DNA of 64,000 nucleotides from Ecdyonurus torrentis (lineage: Eukaryota; Arthropoda; Insecta; Ephemeroptera; Heptageniidae), in contig OX439134.1 in the NCBI GenBank assembly GCA_949318235.1, forward strand, positions 15,177,509 to 15,241,508, read 5' to 3'. A program made the translations under genes and the position numbers. Each line of letters begins with the position of its first letter. The first letter of the stretch is position 1. Positions 38,506 to 51,735 of the stretch are shown in pieces. Below the pieces are notes generated by a model, which saw only the letters and a list, made by a program, of their open reading frames with translations, made no database searches and was not told where the DNA came from.

Positions 38506-38833
38506 ATACGTATGAAGTGTAATTAGGTACGCAAACTGACAATGAGTTATTTCAGACCAATTATATACAGGAGCTGAGTTAATTGCAAACGTTATTTTCC
38601 TACAACTCGTTTCTCTTGTATTTTTTACCCCTTTTTTTTGTACTGCTATATGAAGCTTCTTCTTCTTCTTTTTTTTTTTCCTCGTCTATTTTCTTTTACT
38701 TCAATTTAACGAAACAGAAATTTTCTCTATTACTTTTAATTTTACCTTATTTTCTTCTTTATTTATTTTTTTCCTTCCTTTTTAATTTAAAAGGATATAG
38801 AAAATTTTACCCAATTCAAGTTAACGTGGAAAA

Positions 38834-38837
<4 letters not shown>

Positions 38838-38894
<57 letters not shown>
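38838..38894. repeat. (GA)n, 57 bp
   Basis: Pure GA, about 330 bp after the CT array, in inverted orientation. Confidence 0.95.
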
Positions 38895-38896
<2 letters not shown>

Positions 38897-39727
38897 AAAC
38901 ATTTCTTTTAATGAAAGTTTCATTTAATTTATCTTTAATTAAAAAAGAAGGAAAAAATATATATTTCAATTGCATACAAGTTTTATTTGTTTTCCTCTTG
39001 TTTCTCTTTCTTCTGTTTTCTTGAGTTTTAATTAAAATTTGTATCATATTTTTTTTGTCATTTTTTTTTTTTTTTTTTGAAGATGAAATAATAAGTAAAG
39101 GTAGTTTACAAACAGAAACGTTACTATTTTTCTTAATTTTCAAATTTATAAAATCCAAAAAATATTATATAATGAGATTAATATAACTTTAAACATAAAA
39201 ATTAAAATTAATTGTTCATTAAAGTACTTAAAAACATTTTTGGCCAAAGTTAATCTTGCGATCACGTTTTTGAATGTTGATACCATTCTAAGGTAATTTT
39301 TTTCATAACTAACCATATTTTACTATGTATAATTAAGTGTCGTATTAATTTTAATCCTATTATATATTTTAGACTTATTAGAAAGTGGCGCCGCTACTGA
39401 TAACTGCGGCAATTTGCAGTGTTAACTGCATTTCTAAATTTCATGTCTGTACTATAACCCCACCATGTGGTTAAACTTGGAACTCGTCAGTAACTTAAAG
39501 AAAAAAAACTTCTCTTTTTTTTTCCTCTCACAGTTTTTATTTTTGTGAACAGAATCATTTTGGATGTTATAGAACAGAGAGACGTAGAAGAAAAAGAGGG
39601 GAGCAAATTCCTTTTAGTATTTTTTTTATTTTAAGGGGAAGTAGATCGATATATTTTACGTAAGAAATTCCCCTACATTCAAAAATATCACTAGTAAGAA
39701 AAAAAAAATCAAAACTGAAGTTTAAAT

Positions 39728-39730
<3 letters not shown>

Positions 39731-39808
<78 letters not shown>
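39731..39808. repeat. (TA)n, about 78 bp
   Basis: Pure alternating TA followed by an A run. Confidence 0.9.
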
Positions 39809-39813
<5 letters not shown>

Positions 39814-40866
39814 AAGTTTGTGTTTGCTTAAAAATATTAAATTGGATTCATTCCAAAACAAATTTTTCTACTCTAAGTATTATAATTTTTCTGTCTTTAT
39901 TTTGTTTCTGACTTTCTTTAAGAGGAAAAAAAAAACAACTTAGTAAATAAAATATTATGATGGTTTAAAAAAAAACTTTTAACCCTGTTGACTTTAAAGT
40001 ATTTCAATTTATTTTTGCTGCAGTAATATTTATAAAACTTTTAATAAATTGAAAACCTAATGATTTTTTACAACTTACAGTATTTTTTTATTGATTAAAT
40101 GCAATTTGAAAAATATTGATTTAAACTAGATTTCTATTATTGTTATTAAAAATAGGTCAATATTTAATTATCATTACGTCTAATTATAGTTAATTACGTA
40201 AATTATATTAATTATACTTAATTGCTTAATAATTACTTAGAAAAATTAGTTTTTATTGTAATAATATAAGTGCATGATTTTATGGCTTTTTCATTATGGT
40301 CGGGCGGGTTGCATAACTACTATTTTTGTATTTTAAGGGGCAAATCAATTTTTAAGTTTTTTAATACTAAAATATATATGTAAATACTTACAATTTTAGC
40401 ATTTATAGTAATTTTAAATAAAATGATCACTTAAAAATAGATTTATTTTCAATCATTGAAAAAATTTTCATTGGAATTTGTTATACTGTATTTTTGCCAA
40501 CTAAAATACGTAGCTTACGTGTAATATAAAAAAAATAAATTTCTTTCTTATTTTAAAAGAACGTCAAATCAGCAAAGTTATTGAACTTTAGCAGAGGCTC
40601 TGCAGTACAATAAATACTGAAGGATAAACGATTTTCTATTTTATTTTCTTTATACGTTTGTCTTTTTTTTTTTTTTTTTTTTGTCTTTATTTTTTTTCGT
40701 AATAAAATGATGCAACAATATATTGGATATCGAATACAACTAAACTTTGAAAATTTTATTTTATATATTTTGTGTTTCTGTCACAGATATAGAAATTTTA
40801 TCAACCTTTTGAATACAAAAATATATTACTTTAGTGTTATCAAAATTTTCTTTGTCTTTTTACGTG

Positions 40867-40906
<40 letters not shown>
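40867..40906. repeat. Poly-A, 40 bp
   Basis: Uninterrupted A run, with a 20-bp T run about 185 bp upstream (40663-40682). Confidence 0.95.
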
Positions 40907-40909
<3 letters not shown>

Positions 40910-41441
40910 GAATTTTAAATTTTTTTTATTTTATACTGTATTTGTTTATATACCTTTCGGTTTAAAATAATAACTTTGTAACATATTAGACTCCATAATT
41001 CTATAATTTAATTTTGTACAAATAAGCTTTTTATTTGTAAATATAAATAGCTGAAGAGTAAAAGAATTTTGATAAATGTGACATTAAAGTCATAAAAACC
41101 TAATCTTGGAAACATTGAGGTCAAAAGTGGAATATTTACCGTAATGTGCATTATTTACTCCCTTAAGTTTTGGCTGTTTAATATTGATTTATTTTTACCT
41201 TAAAAGTTTTCAAAATTTTCTAAGAAACTGATACACTCACGATAAAAATCATAATAGTTAACCATTTAAAATTTTGCACAAAAATTTAAAATGTTATTGT
41301 TCATGAGAAAAACACGCACATAATTCTACCATAATTCTACTGCATAATTATTGAATTAGTATTAATCTTTGCGTGTAATTTATTGTTCCATATATATATA
41401 TATATATCCTATAATTTAAATCACACCTTCCTTTCAAATTT

Positions 41442-41443
<2 letters not shown>

Positions 41444-41478
<35 letters not shown>
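41444..41478. repeat. Poly-A, 35 bp
   Basis: Uninterrupted A run. Confidence 0.95.
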
Positions 41479-41481
<3 letters not shown>

Positions 41482-43425
41482 AAAATTACTCTATTTTTGT
41501 TTTCGTTTTCTAAAATTACATTCGACGAATAAAATTTGTAACACTTTGAAAGCATTTTTCTTTATAAACTATCAGCCATTTTTTCTTTTCATTTCTTATG
41601 AATACATTTTTTATATACTAAAAACCCTTCTCACCTCAACAAAAAAATCTTAGAAAAGAAAAATTAAACAGTTATAAACCTTCACATTCTAATGACACAA
41701 GACTTAAATTTATAAAAAAATGACCCCCCTTGAATGCAAAACGTGTGGTCCATGCAACAACAAAAATAGTATTGTAAACATCTGTATATCTTTATCCCGT
41801 TATAGTTTTTGGTTATATACAAAATAGAAATTCACAATGACAGCCCACTGGCAATATTTAACTTAAAATTATTTATTAATGACAAGCGTTATATAATTTG
41901 AAAACTATTTTTATGTCTTAACCTTTTTTAGTCCAAACCCTCATTATGGTTCAAAATAACTAAATTTTAGAAATTAGTGTGCACTCCTTGATTTTTATGA
42001 GGGCAATCTCAATTTTTATAAAATTATGTAAAATAATATATTATGTTAATTTTTTACTTGATTTGAGTCTAAAACTTAATGAAGTTGAAAAGTAATAATA
42101 AAAACAGAATTCATACCAAACAACAATTTTTAGAAATTTATAAACATTTTCAATTGCAAATTATGCTATTTTGATGTATAAAAATGAAATATTTTTACTA
42201 TAAATAAGCATACAAATACGGAAGATTTTTTTAAGGTAGTGGGTGACTGACTGATATCTCGCAAACTAGACGGTGACGAATTATAATATTAAAGCAAAAT
42301 AAATATGAAATGCTACTTAAAAGTTTAGTTACGTCAAACATGTTACAACACGATCAAATATTTAAGTTATTCCACTTAAAAGATTACATGCAAATGTGGA
42401 AATTCAAATTTTAGTGGCAAATTTTAGTCAAATTAGAAACTTTTTTTTTTTTAAATTAAAAATGTTATTAAAACTTATTTCGGAAAAAAAATTACTCGAT
42501 TTCATTTGAAAATTATAGTGCGTTTGTTTTGCTAGGAAATACAGAATGTACGAAGAATTATTGTAAATATAAATTTCCTCTTTTAACGATTTCCGTCCCA
42601 AGTTGGTCACCTTCTTCGTTAAATAAAATTTACAGTTTATAGAAACAATATTAAAAAAAAAAATAATAAAAAAAAAAAAAGATAATTTTTTTTTTTTTAT
42701 GTAATAATAGTAACAAATAAATTTTATTAAAGCGCAAACAGGATTTTTTCAGTCATATTTCATGAATCTTGGCTATAGGATTTACAAGTTAGTCAATATT
42801 GCAATTGTGCAGGCAACAATTAAGTACATACAAAAAAAAAAAACTTCATCTTTTATAAATACAAAAGTATCTGCGCTAATTTTAGGTAAAGTATTACTCA
42901 TAAAATAACACAAAGATTGCTAAAAATGTAACCATCAATTCAAGTTACATTTTATTCTTTACAATTATTACATAAGAAAATTTAAATAGTGAATAGGTAT
43001 TTAAAAGCAAATAAAAATAACAGAAGAAATAAATGTATAAAATTAAATAGACTTAAAAATAACCCTCGTTTTTGTTAAAACTATTTTTTAAGTATAATGT
43101 ATGTATACTGCGTATTTTTGAGACCTTATATTCTTTAGTGCAATGAAGTATAATTTATATATTACAACATGGTTACCTTATATATACCTTCATCATATCA
43201 TAGAGCTAATGCGTATAAATTGTGAAAAAAAAAAAAAAAAAACATAACAACGTAGAAAAAAAAAAAGTAAAAGTAGGGGATAGAACACGTGTTATCTTTT
43301 AAAGTGTAAATTATCATAAAGCCTTTTTATACAAACTTTTTTATATTATACATTTTTCTCTCTCTCCTTTATCCCATTTTAGTGCAATGTATACGTTCAT
43401 TGTCAAACATCATAAGATTAACGAA

Positions 43426-43428
<3 letters not shown>

Positions 43429-43504
<76 letters not shown>

Positions 43505-43512
43505 GAGAGAGA
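43429..43512. repeat. (GA)n, 84 bp
   Basis: GA with one TA interruption near 43499. Confidence 0.95.
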
Positions 43513-43839
43513 AAATACGTTTTGTATTATATACTGCATTACCTTTTGTTTATCAAAAGAATTTTGCTTTAAATTTTTAATTTAAATAATTTTTGTTAGC
43601 TTTAGAATATTAAGTAAATATTTAATTTTTAAAAATATAAAAGATATATAATATGGTATATAATGCTGGAAAATTATTATATTATTTTTGAATTATATAT
43701 GCCATGCTATGTATAAAAGTATATAAAATATAATTTCTTTGTTGATAAATTATATCGTGAGTGATATGTAAAATGATTATAATTATTATTTATGAATTTA
43801 TAATTTTTTTAATTGAATATACATGAAGATATGATAGAC

Positions 43840-43841
<2 letters not shown>

Positions 43842-43914
<73 letters not shown>

Positions 43915-43938
43915 AGAGAGAGAGAGAGAGAGAGAGAG
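43842..43938. repeat. (GA)n, 97 bp
   Basis: GA with one TAA interruption near 43913. Confidence 0.95.
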
Positions 43939-45435
43939 TATAAAAATTGGCAATTATATTTTTTTTAGCGAAGTATAAGAATTTTGATTGGACAGTAAAA
44001 ACAATGGAATTTTCATGTTGATACATTTCTGTTTGCATTTTTTGCTACTTATTTTTGTAATTTCTTCTAATTTCAAAGTGTAAAACATGATGTATTTATA
44101 TGACAGTAAACTGTAAATTTGTTTATATTTAAAAGCATTGCTACATAATTATACTTGCTGTTTACAAAATGTCGATGGCACAAGATTCCCATATGTATTA
44201 TAGAGGTAATTTTTTATAATGCCTTCATTTTTTTCCATCAAGCCATCTATTTATTATGACCTATTGGATGTGAAATCATTGTATTTTATTTTTTGTATGC
44301 CATGATTATTATTATTATTTTAATAATTGTTATTTTGTTATATGTCTGGTTCTATGGTGGAAATAAATAAATAAATTGTTATTCAAGAAATCAAGTAAGT
44401 TTAATAATTGAAAAAAAAAATGTACAAAATTTGTGATAATTTAAAAAATTACTGTTATACTAAACTTTCAAAAAAGAAAAAGAAACATCTAAAGATAGGA
44501 GTATTCATAAATAATGTTTAACATATTTACTCCTAAAACTATGTTTCTGGTAAATATTTCTAATACGTTATTTAAAAAAATATATTATACTTTTAGAAGA
44601 GATATTACAATAAATTATTATTAAATTTTAACATAAATATTAAATAAAAAAATGATAAACTATCAGTCCCTACCAGCATATAGAAAGTTCTAATGTTTTA
44701 TAAAAATATTATGTAGATTCTATCTTTCCTATATATATACAATAAAAACAATTTAGGAAAACAAAACAAAAAATTATTTATTTCGTACCAATGCGAGTTT
44801 TTTTCCATGTTTGAAAACAATTTCAAAAACCCACGAAAAGATAATACAATACATCATATAAAAAAATATACTCTGTATTCGAAAACATAATATTCTTTTA
44901 TAAATCCAAATGAATAAACATAAAAAACTATGTTTTCTATACATCATTTTTTTATTTTGTTTTGTATAAAAAATAAATGGTGAGATTTTTTTATTTTTAA
45001 AAATGAACCCTCATTTTTTTTCCCTATGTAAACATAACTTATCTAAAATTGTAGAAAAAATAACGATAGTACTTTTTCAACTACATTTTTTTTTGTTATG
45101 ATATGATACTACATACAAATTACATCTATAATAGTTGAATGATGCATAATAAAATATCAACAAAAACATACAATAATACAACGTTAAATTTTATAATAAT
45201 GTATTATTACATACATAAAATGCATATAAATGCATAATAAAAACTACAATTTAAGTTTATATGCACCTTATTATTTTTCATAGCGGGTGAATAATTTTTT
45301 GTTAAAAAAAGAAAAAAAATGCAATTTGCATTGGAATTATTTATACATAAATTTATAGAGAGAGGGGATACAAAAAGAGAGGAAGAGAGAGAGAGAAAAA
45401 AAAAGAGGTGGGCCATTTTGTTACGTGTTCGTTAC

Positions 45436-45488
45436 CTGGCCGCGACGTAAAATGACGACAAAGGTAACAAAGTAAAGTCAGTACAGTT
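45436..45488 (-). other. Exon-like G+C island with splice-like borders, 53 nt
   Basis: On the - strand the acceptor-like CGTCCTCAG precedes a 53-nt segment ending GCGGCCAG before GTAACG. Two frames are open. It lies on the same strand as the 49752 exon, but its phase does not fit as the next exon: joining after one base gives an early TGA. The island also contains an inverted GTTACCT/AGGTAAC pair and several ACG motifs, so it may be regulatory or an old repeat. Confidence 0.15.
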
Positions 45489-45664
45489 CTGAGGACGAAT
45501 AAATCATCTTGTATCTTTTTAAATATCTCTGAGGACTATCTTATCGTTTATTATTTTTTAATATATTTTTAATAGTATATCGATTAATTAATTGTGTTAG
45601 TATTTTGCTTGTTTCTTTTGTAAAAATTGTTTATAAATTCATAAGGAAATAAGTATATGTATAA

Positions 45665-45856
<192 letters not shown>

Positions 45857-48800
45857 ACAAAACTTATTGCAAATTTTACAATGCTCAACAGTTACTTAAA
45901 AATTTCAATTGTTCCAAAAAGTTCCAAAGTATATAATCGAAAAAAAAAATCTTATATTATTTTCACTTTTTTGTTCCCACTGCTTGAAGAGCAAATTTTG
46001 AACGGGTGCGTCACGTACGCAAATTGTTTACTTTTTAAAAAAGCACATGCAATAATTGTATCAAATATAAATAATATCAAATTTTAGGCATAACGGATAA
46101 CAAGTTTTTCAAGCATTAAAATTCCTTATATAATAAGACTATATTGAAATAAAAATACCAGTTTAATTTCAATTACTATCTTATTATCATTACATAAAAT
46201 AATAATACTATAAAATAATGTATACGTGTTTTTAAACTGCACTTATATAATATACTTAATGGATTGCAGCTCAAGAGTATATACCAAGTTTCATCGCAGT
46301 TGTAGTTTAAAATAATGAGTCGATTTTCAACTCTTTTTTTTTATGCGAAATCAACTCCATATCTTTTATCCAACAACACGCTCAAATTTTCTTTCTATAT
46401 CATAAAAAATAATGAACTCAAATCTTAACAAGTTTAAAAAATATATATGTGAAGTTTTTTTGACATTTTAAAAACATTTTGTGTTTCTTTTTAACAAATT
46501 AAATTTGCCAATTTATGATATGTAAATTCTAAACATAAGTTTTTTTTATTTATTTATCTATATAGAAAGAAATTCCACAAAATGGGAGAAAAAGCATTGA
46601 CCTCTAAAAATATATATTATAAACATAAACATGTAAAAGTTAAAAATAAATTCATTCAATTTTTTTATAAAATAATATACATTTTGATGAAAAAAATTGT
46701 TTTTTTTTTTAAATGTATAGTTTTGGATAAAAATATGAAAAAATATATTATTAACCTCCATCGGAAAATTGCAAAAACTATAGTTGAAATAAGCAAAGTT
46801 CCCTTTAACTTATAAAGAGACCAAAAAACTAGCAATACTTAATCTTAATAATGTACGAAAATGTCAATTTTAACCCAAAATTCAAATTTATTTTACGCAT
46901 CAAATTTTACACTTTTTTGATCTTCATTTATTTTTGCCTGGAAATCCTAATTTCATATAAAAGAATTTTTAAATAAAAGGTTAATTAAAATTATTTTTAC
47001 GTGTTTTAACGATTTTAGTAAAATTTATATTGAAAATTAGCATTAACTTTGATCAATTTTAATAAACAGAGCAATGAATTTCTTAAATAATAACAAGAAT
47101 GAAACTTAAATGTTTCCATGCTCTTTCTTATTGAATGTAACTGTAAATCTATATAAAAAAGGTTTCCAAAAAAATTCAATTTATTTTGGAATTTATTAAA
47201 TGACGAAAAAAAAAACTTTTAAAACTTTAAAACATTATTCAACTTAACTTGTCTGAATTTATTCAAAAAGTTATAAATTGAAAAATAATTTATTAAAATT
47301 GAGTTTCCATTTTATACTAAAAGCTTTTGTCAATCTTTAAAAAACATAATTAGTTTAAACACTAAAACTTTTCCCCTCTGTTTTTTTAGCAACAAATTTC
47401 TATATAATATAATATGTATATATATTTCATGTTCAACATAATCTTTTCCCACTAAAAATTATTGATTGAAAAACTAAAAAGTTTTATTATAGATCAAAAT
47501 TTTAACTCTAAATGCAAATCTTACGAAACTTTTCTTCTTAATAAAAATAATATTTCTCTATTACTAAAGTAACCATGTCACGTTTAAAAATAAACTTCTT
47601 TACAAAAAAAAAAGTCATTATAACGAAAATAAAATAATAATACAACATTTTTATTCGTATTTATTATTACATTTTTTCGTCTTATAATAAACGTAATGAG
47701 TGTCACCGGTATAAGCCTTCTAAAAACATAACCCATGTGCGTGTCTTCAAGAAAAAAAACTATTTTTTTTCTAATATGAACAGAAAAGTTTTTTTTTTTT
47801 TTTTTTTTTTTTAGAAAAAAAAGTAGGGGATACCAGTTTTTTCTTTTATTTATGTTTATGTAGCATCTTGCAAAGACAAGCAACTTTTTTTTTCTTTTTG
47901 CTTGTATATGGACCAATTTACTGTAAGAGTTTTTTTTTCTTGTTATTTAGAAATGGACTACATATACAACCGCAATAAGAATGGGATAAACTACTCCTCT
48001 CTCTCTCCTCTCTCTCTATACTTTTTTTTATTTTTCTAAAGTAAAGCCTTCATGTTATTTCTTACTTTTTTTTGTGTGTGTATATATATTTGTACACATC
48101 CTACCAAAATGAAGGTACATCTCTCTTTTTCGTATCACTCTCTTGAGAGAGAGAAAAACATGGAGAAAAAAAAGCCTAGCTTAGGTATTTTTCTGATAGT
48201 ACCCTTAGGACTACCAGAAAGAGAAAAAAAATATAGTAACTTTTTCTTATATATTATATGTGAGAGTTGTGGAAAAAAATACTTGACCCTTATGTATTTT
48301 TTTTTCCTGGTTATATATATGAAAGGAAAAAAAAAGTTACTTTCATTTCTGAAATAACAAAACTGTACCACGTTGCACTATAAATATATAGTATTATGTT
48401 TGTGTTTTTTTCTTGCTTACTTCTCCCTTTTTCTTTATATGTATCAAATCCAATAAATAGAAAAATAGAAACATATATATCCAAGTAAAAGTACAAAAGG
48501 GAGGAAAAAAAATCTACACTTTTTTTTTTCTCAATTCAATTTTTTATGATTTTCATCGAATCAAATATTTAACTAGTATAAAATTGTTTGTATATTTTTA
48601 TTTTATTCATGGTTTTTTTCTGAAATGTGTAAAAAAAAATATATTATATTGTAAAAAATCAAATATTTATTTTATATTATACAACTTCGCACATTGTTTT
48701 TTGTGTGGTTTTTAGTACTTGGGTAAATATATTTTTTTTTGTCAACTTTTTTTTTTATGAAATTTCTAGAAGAATTTTTGTTTATATAAAAATAAATTAT

Positions 48801-49751
48801 TCTTTAAAAAACAGTGAAAAAGAAATAAATAATGTATCTGTTTTTATTATTTCGAAAGAAAAAAAAACGGTATTATATTTTTGGTAGCACTTTTTTGTAA
48901 AATTATATAAATTAAAAAATTTAATTGCCATAATAATAAAATTATGAAACATAATTTTTTTAAAAATTCTAAATGTTAGAAGCAATAGAAATTCTTTACA
49001 AAATTTTATTTTTAATGAGCTAATTTTCTTAAATATAGCCTAACGTCTTGATTTATAAAATCTTTCAAAATTTTAAAACTAGCAGTTTTTTTCTTCTTAT
49101 ACGTATAAATTATTGTAAGTTTCTGAAAAGTGTCCACCCTATATGGAATTCACATTATAAATTGAATATTTAAAACCAAAATTTGTATCTGTCAGTATAA
49201 AAAAAAAAAAAAAAAAGTTGGCTTGACGTTTTGTTTCTATTTTATCTACTATAAATGCGTGTATAAAAATGTAAAATTATGCTTTTATATCAAAAATTCC
49301 AACTTTACGTATAAGTTAGTATAATTCACATATATATAAGTTTTCAACATAATTCATGGTAAGTTTGAGATCAATATAGTCAAAGTGACGCCTGCTCATC
49401 ATGATATTAACTTTTCACCGGCTGCCTACATCATAGTATATAAAAGCTACCGAAAGTCAAAATAATATAATTTAACAAAACTATACTTATACTAGTACGT
49501 ATACTATATACGAAAAAGGAACTCTAGATAGAATAAATTACTTTGAATGACAACAATTCACTTCGTTGTGTGGTTCTCGAAATGTTCACCAATCTAATTA
49601 ACTAAAGAAACTTATTCTTCCCTGGGCGATCCTATTATACTTTAACCTTATTAATGAAGTCTTCAATATATATATTTTTAACTTTAATTTTATTATAGGT
49701 AATTTTAACTTTAGATGTTATTCAAGAGGTAAGTTAAAGTATAGTACTCAC
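45857..49751. other. No gene recognised: probably intron of the 49752 gene
   Basis: The donor at 49751 implies intron continuing to lower coordinates. A + strand segment 49699-49728 lies between AG and GTAAGT but is AT-rich and on the wrong strand. A T run lies at 47789-47812. Confidence 0.35.
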
Positions 49752-49848
49752 CCCCGCAATAAAGTAACGGCAGTTGACTCTTAGTATAGTCCATTTTCAT
49801 TCTCTCTCGTTGCACATTTATCCAACTGCACTTAATCACTTCAGGTTT
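49752..49848 (-). CDS. Internal coding exon, 97 nt, unrecognised protein
   Basis: Seen on the - strand: a strong acceptor (a T-rich tract ending TTTTTTCACAG) directly before AAACCTGA, and a GTGAGT donor after GCGGGG. The exon starts in phase 0 and ends one base into a codon. The frame gives 32 codons without a stop: KPEVIKCSWINVQRER, then MKMDYTKSQLPLLYCG. The other two frames meet TGA within the first four codons, so the reading is unambiguous. G+C is above that of the flanking DNA, as expected for an exon. The two Cys (CSW near the start, YCG at the end) could be structural or zinc-binding, but that is only a guess and no family was recognised. No partner exon of matching phase was found on this strand. 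Being on the opposite strand from the 28257 exon, it belongs to another gene. Confidence 0.7.
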
Positions 49849-51331
49849 CTGTGAAAAAACAAACAAAATTATAAGATTAAAAAAAAAAAAAAGTATAGAC
49901 AGAAAAAAGTTTTTCCATCAAAAAGTAGTTCTTCAAACTTATAAAATTTAATTTAGCATGAAATGTTAAGCCATAAGATCGATCTATCTTTCAAATATAT
50001 ATAGGGTAAAGTTTTCATTTTTGTTAATAAGTAATGGTAACTTCTTTTTAAGGGGGGGTGAGGTATCATTCTTAAGTGTCATAGGAATTTTCTTGGTATG
50101 TTTTTCGAATTCATAGTTTGGAATTAAATTTTTGAACAGTACTGAATTTGTATGAGTCCCACATTAATATTGTTCTAAAAATGCTTAAAAATTAGTTATG
50201 GAACTAAATTTTCAATATCAAGCTATTAATACCATATTTTGAATATTGAATGGAATCTTTATGTATTTACAATAACTTACTATATGTCGCTAGAAAAGCC
50301 TGCAAATAAATTCTCAAAGCATAAACATATTTATAAAATAATGATGAATCGTAATATTTATTATCATGTTTTTTTTTTTTTTTTTTTTTTTCAAGAACCA
50401 AATTATCATTTGATTGGAATTTAAACATAATTTATATCCAAACGTTTCATTTTTTTTTTTTTTTTTTTTGAAAAATCAATTTATTTTTATAACAATTTAA
50501 AAGATAAAATAAACATGATACCATGAGTATCGTGTTTTACTCGCATAACAAAAATATTATTTTTATATAATACATATATATATATATATATATATATCTT
50601 TTTGTTAAGTTAATAATATAGAAAAATATTGCATTTTCTAGTCACGGTAGTTTGGTTTCTCCCTTTTTTTTTTATTTCATATTTAAATTATCTGAATATC
50701 TATGTTGGCAGGAAGCAAAAGCACGCTTAGTTATGTTAATTAGTATAAGCTTATTTCTTGACTTTCAAAAACAAGGAATTATACACAGCTAGAATATTAA
50801 AAAACATTGTTATTTTCTAATTGAAAAAAAAAAAAGAAGTTATAATTACCTAGCAATTTTTCTGCTATTTTTTTCTATGATAATGCAAATTTCTATGCCT
50901 TATAATTTACGCGTTTAAATTATTATTCAAAACAATGAAAATTAATTAATTTGAATAATTATTAACTCAAACAAGCTAATTTTTATGTTTATTAAAAGAA
51001 TAACAAGGCCATGACTTTATACTATATACACACTGGAAATATACCGCAATTTTTTACTTATATTTACATAATATAGCTTTATAAATAAATATAAATAATA
51101 TTTAACACGTTATGTGTTTATTTCAATCCTTATAGTGCATTTTATTCATTAAATCTTTGGTGTCATTTATACATCTAAAGACTCGTTCACATCATGGTAC
51201 AATAAATTTGCTTACGTTTAAATTTCATAGAAAACCATTAAAGTTATATGTAATTAATTAATTAATTAGCTATTGATTGCTTCGTTTAAACTGGCAATAA
51301 ACGTTCACTTTTTTTTTTTTTTGTAAAATTA

Positions 51332-51455
51332 AACTACAGTGAGAGATTTATCAACGAGAGTCAACTTTTGAAAAATTCTTATTGCTGTGAATACTGAACA
51401 GAGTTTTTAAAAAGATAACACTTATCTTGTTGATGAATCCCACCCACAGTATTTA
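51332..51455. mobile_element. Imperfect fold-back, about 124 bp
   Basis: The left arm around ACAGTGAGAGATTTATCAAC (51335-51354) pairs with the right arm TTGTTGATGAATCCCACCCA, and the pairing continues inward at lower identity. It is an old, decayed inverted repeat next to the 51474 fold-back. Confidence 0.35.
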
Positions 51456-51473
51456 AATCTCTAAAAAGGCTAG

Positions 51474-51613
51474 TTCACACTGGTGCCATAAAACAATATC
51501 AACAGAATGTTATGTCATATTCAAAGCATAAAGACTCCACTTTACTTATATTTGCATTTTCATCTCAATATGACTGTAAACAAAGTCAATAACAATTTAT
51601 GTCACGGTGTGAA
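51474..51613. mobile_element. 140-bp fold-back with TTCACAC ends
   Basis: The left arm TTCACACTGGTGCCATAAA pairs imperfectly with TTTATGTCACGGTGTGAA on the right (a few mismatches and one gap). The end resembles that of the 14085 fold-back, suggesting the same broad transposon class. Non-coding. Confidence 0.45.
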
Positions 51614-51682
51614 GTACACTTAATAGTGCTGCTTTTAAAATGTGTTTCAATGTCAAAATAGCAAAGGTTTCTCTTAAGTCTT

Positions 51683-51735
51683 GTTTACGTGGTGCAATAG
51701 TTTTAATGTGTAATACATTTCATTGCATGCAATTT
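51683..51735. repeat. Dispersed repeat, copy 2 of 2
   Basis: Same word order as 11292-11345: GTTTAC, TGCAATA, AATGTG, then a pair of GCATGCA-like words. It lies 70 bases after the 51474 fold-back. Confidence 0.35.

Noticed and set aside
41717..41815. Short + strand frame MTPLECKTCGPCNN resembling a Cys motif
   Set aside because: Only 33 codons, no splice borders; consistent with chance.
49436..49446. TATATAAAAG, a good TATA-box match
   Set aside because: Such words are frequent by chance at this composition, and no start site or first exon could be attached.
49699..49728. 30-nt + strand segment between AG and GTAAGT
   Set aside because: AT-rich, with a poor acceptor, and immediately next to a better supported - strand exon.
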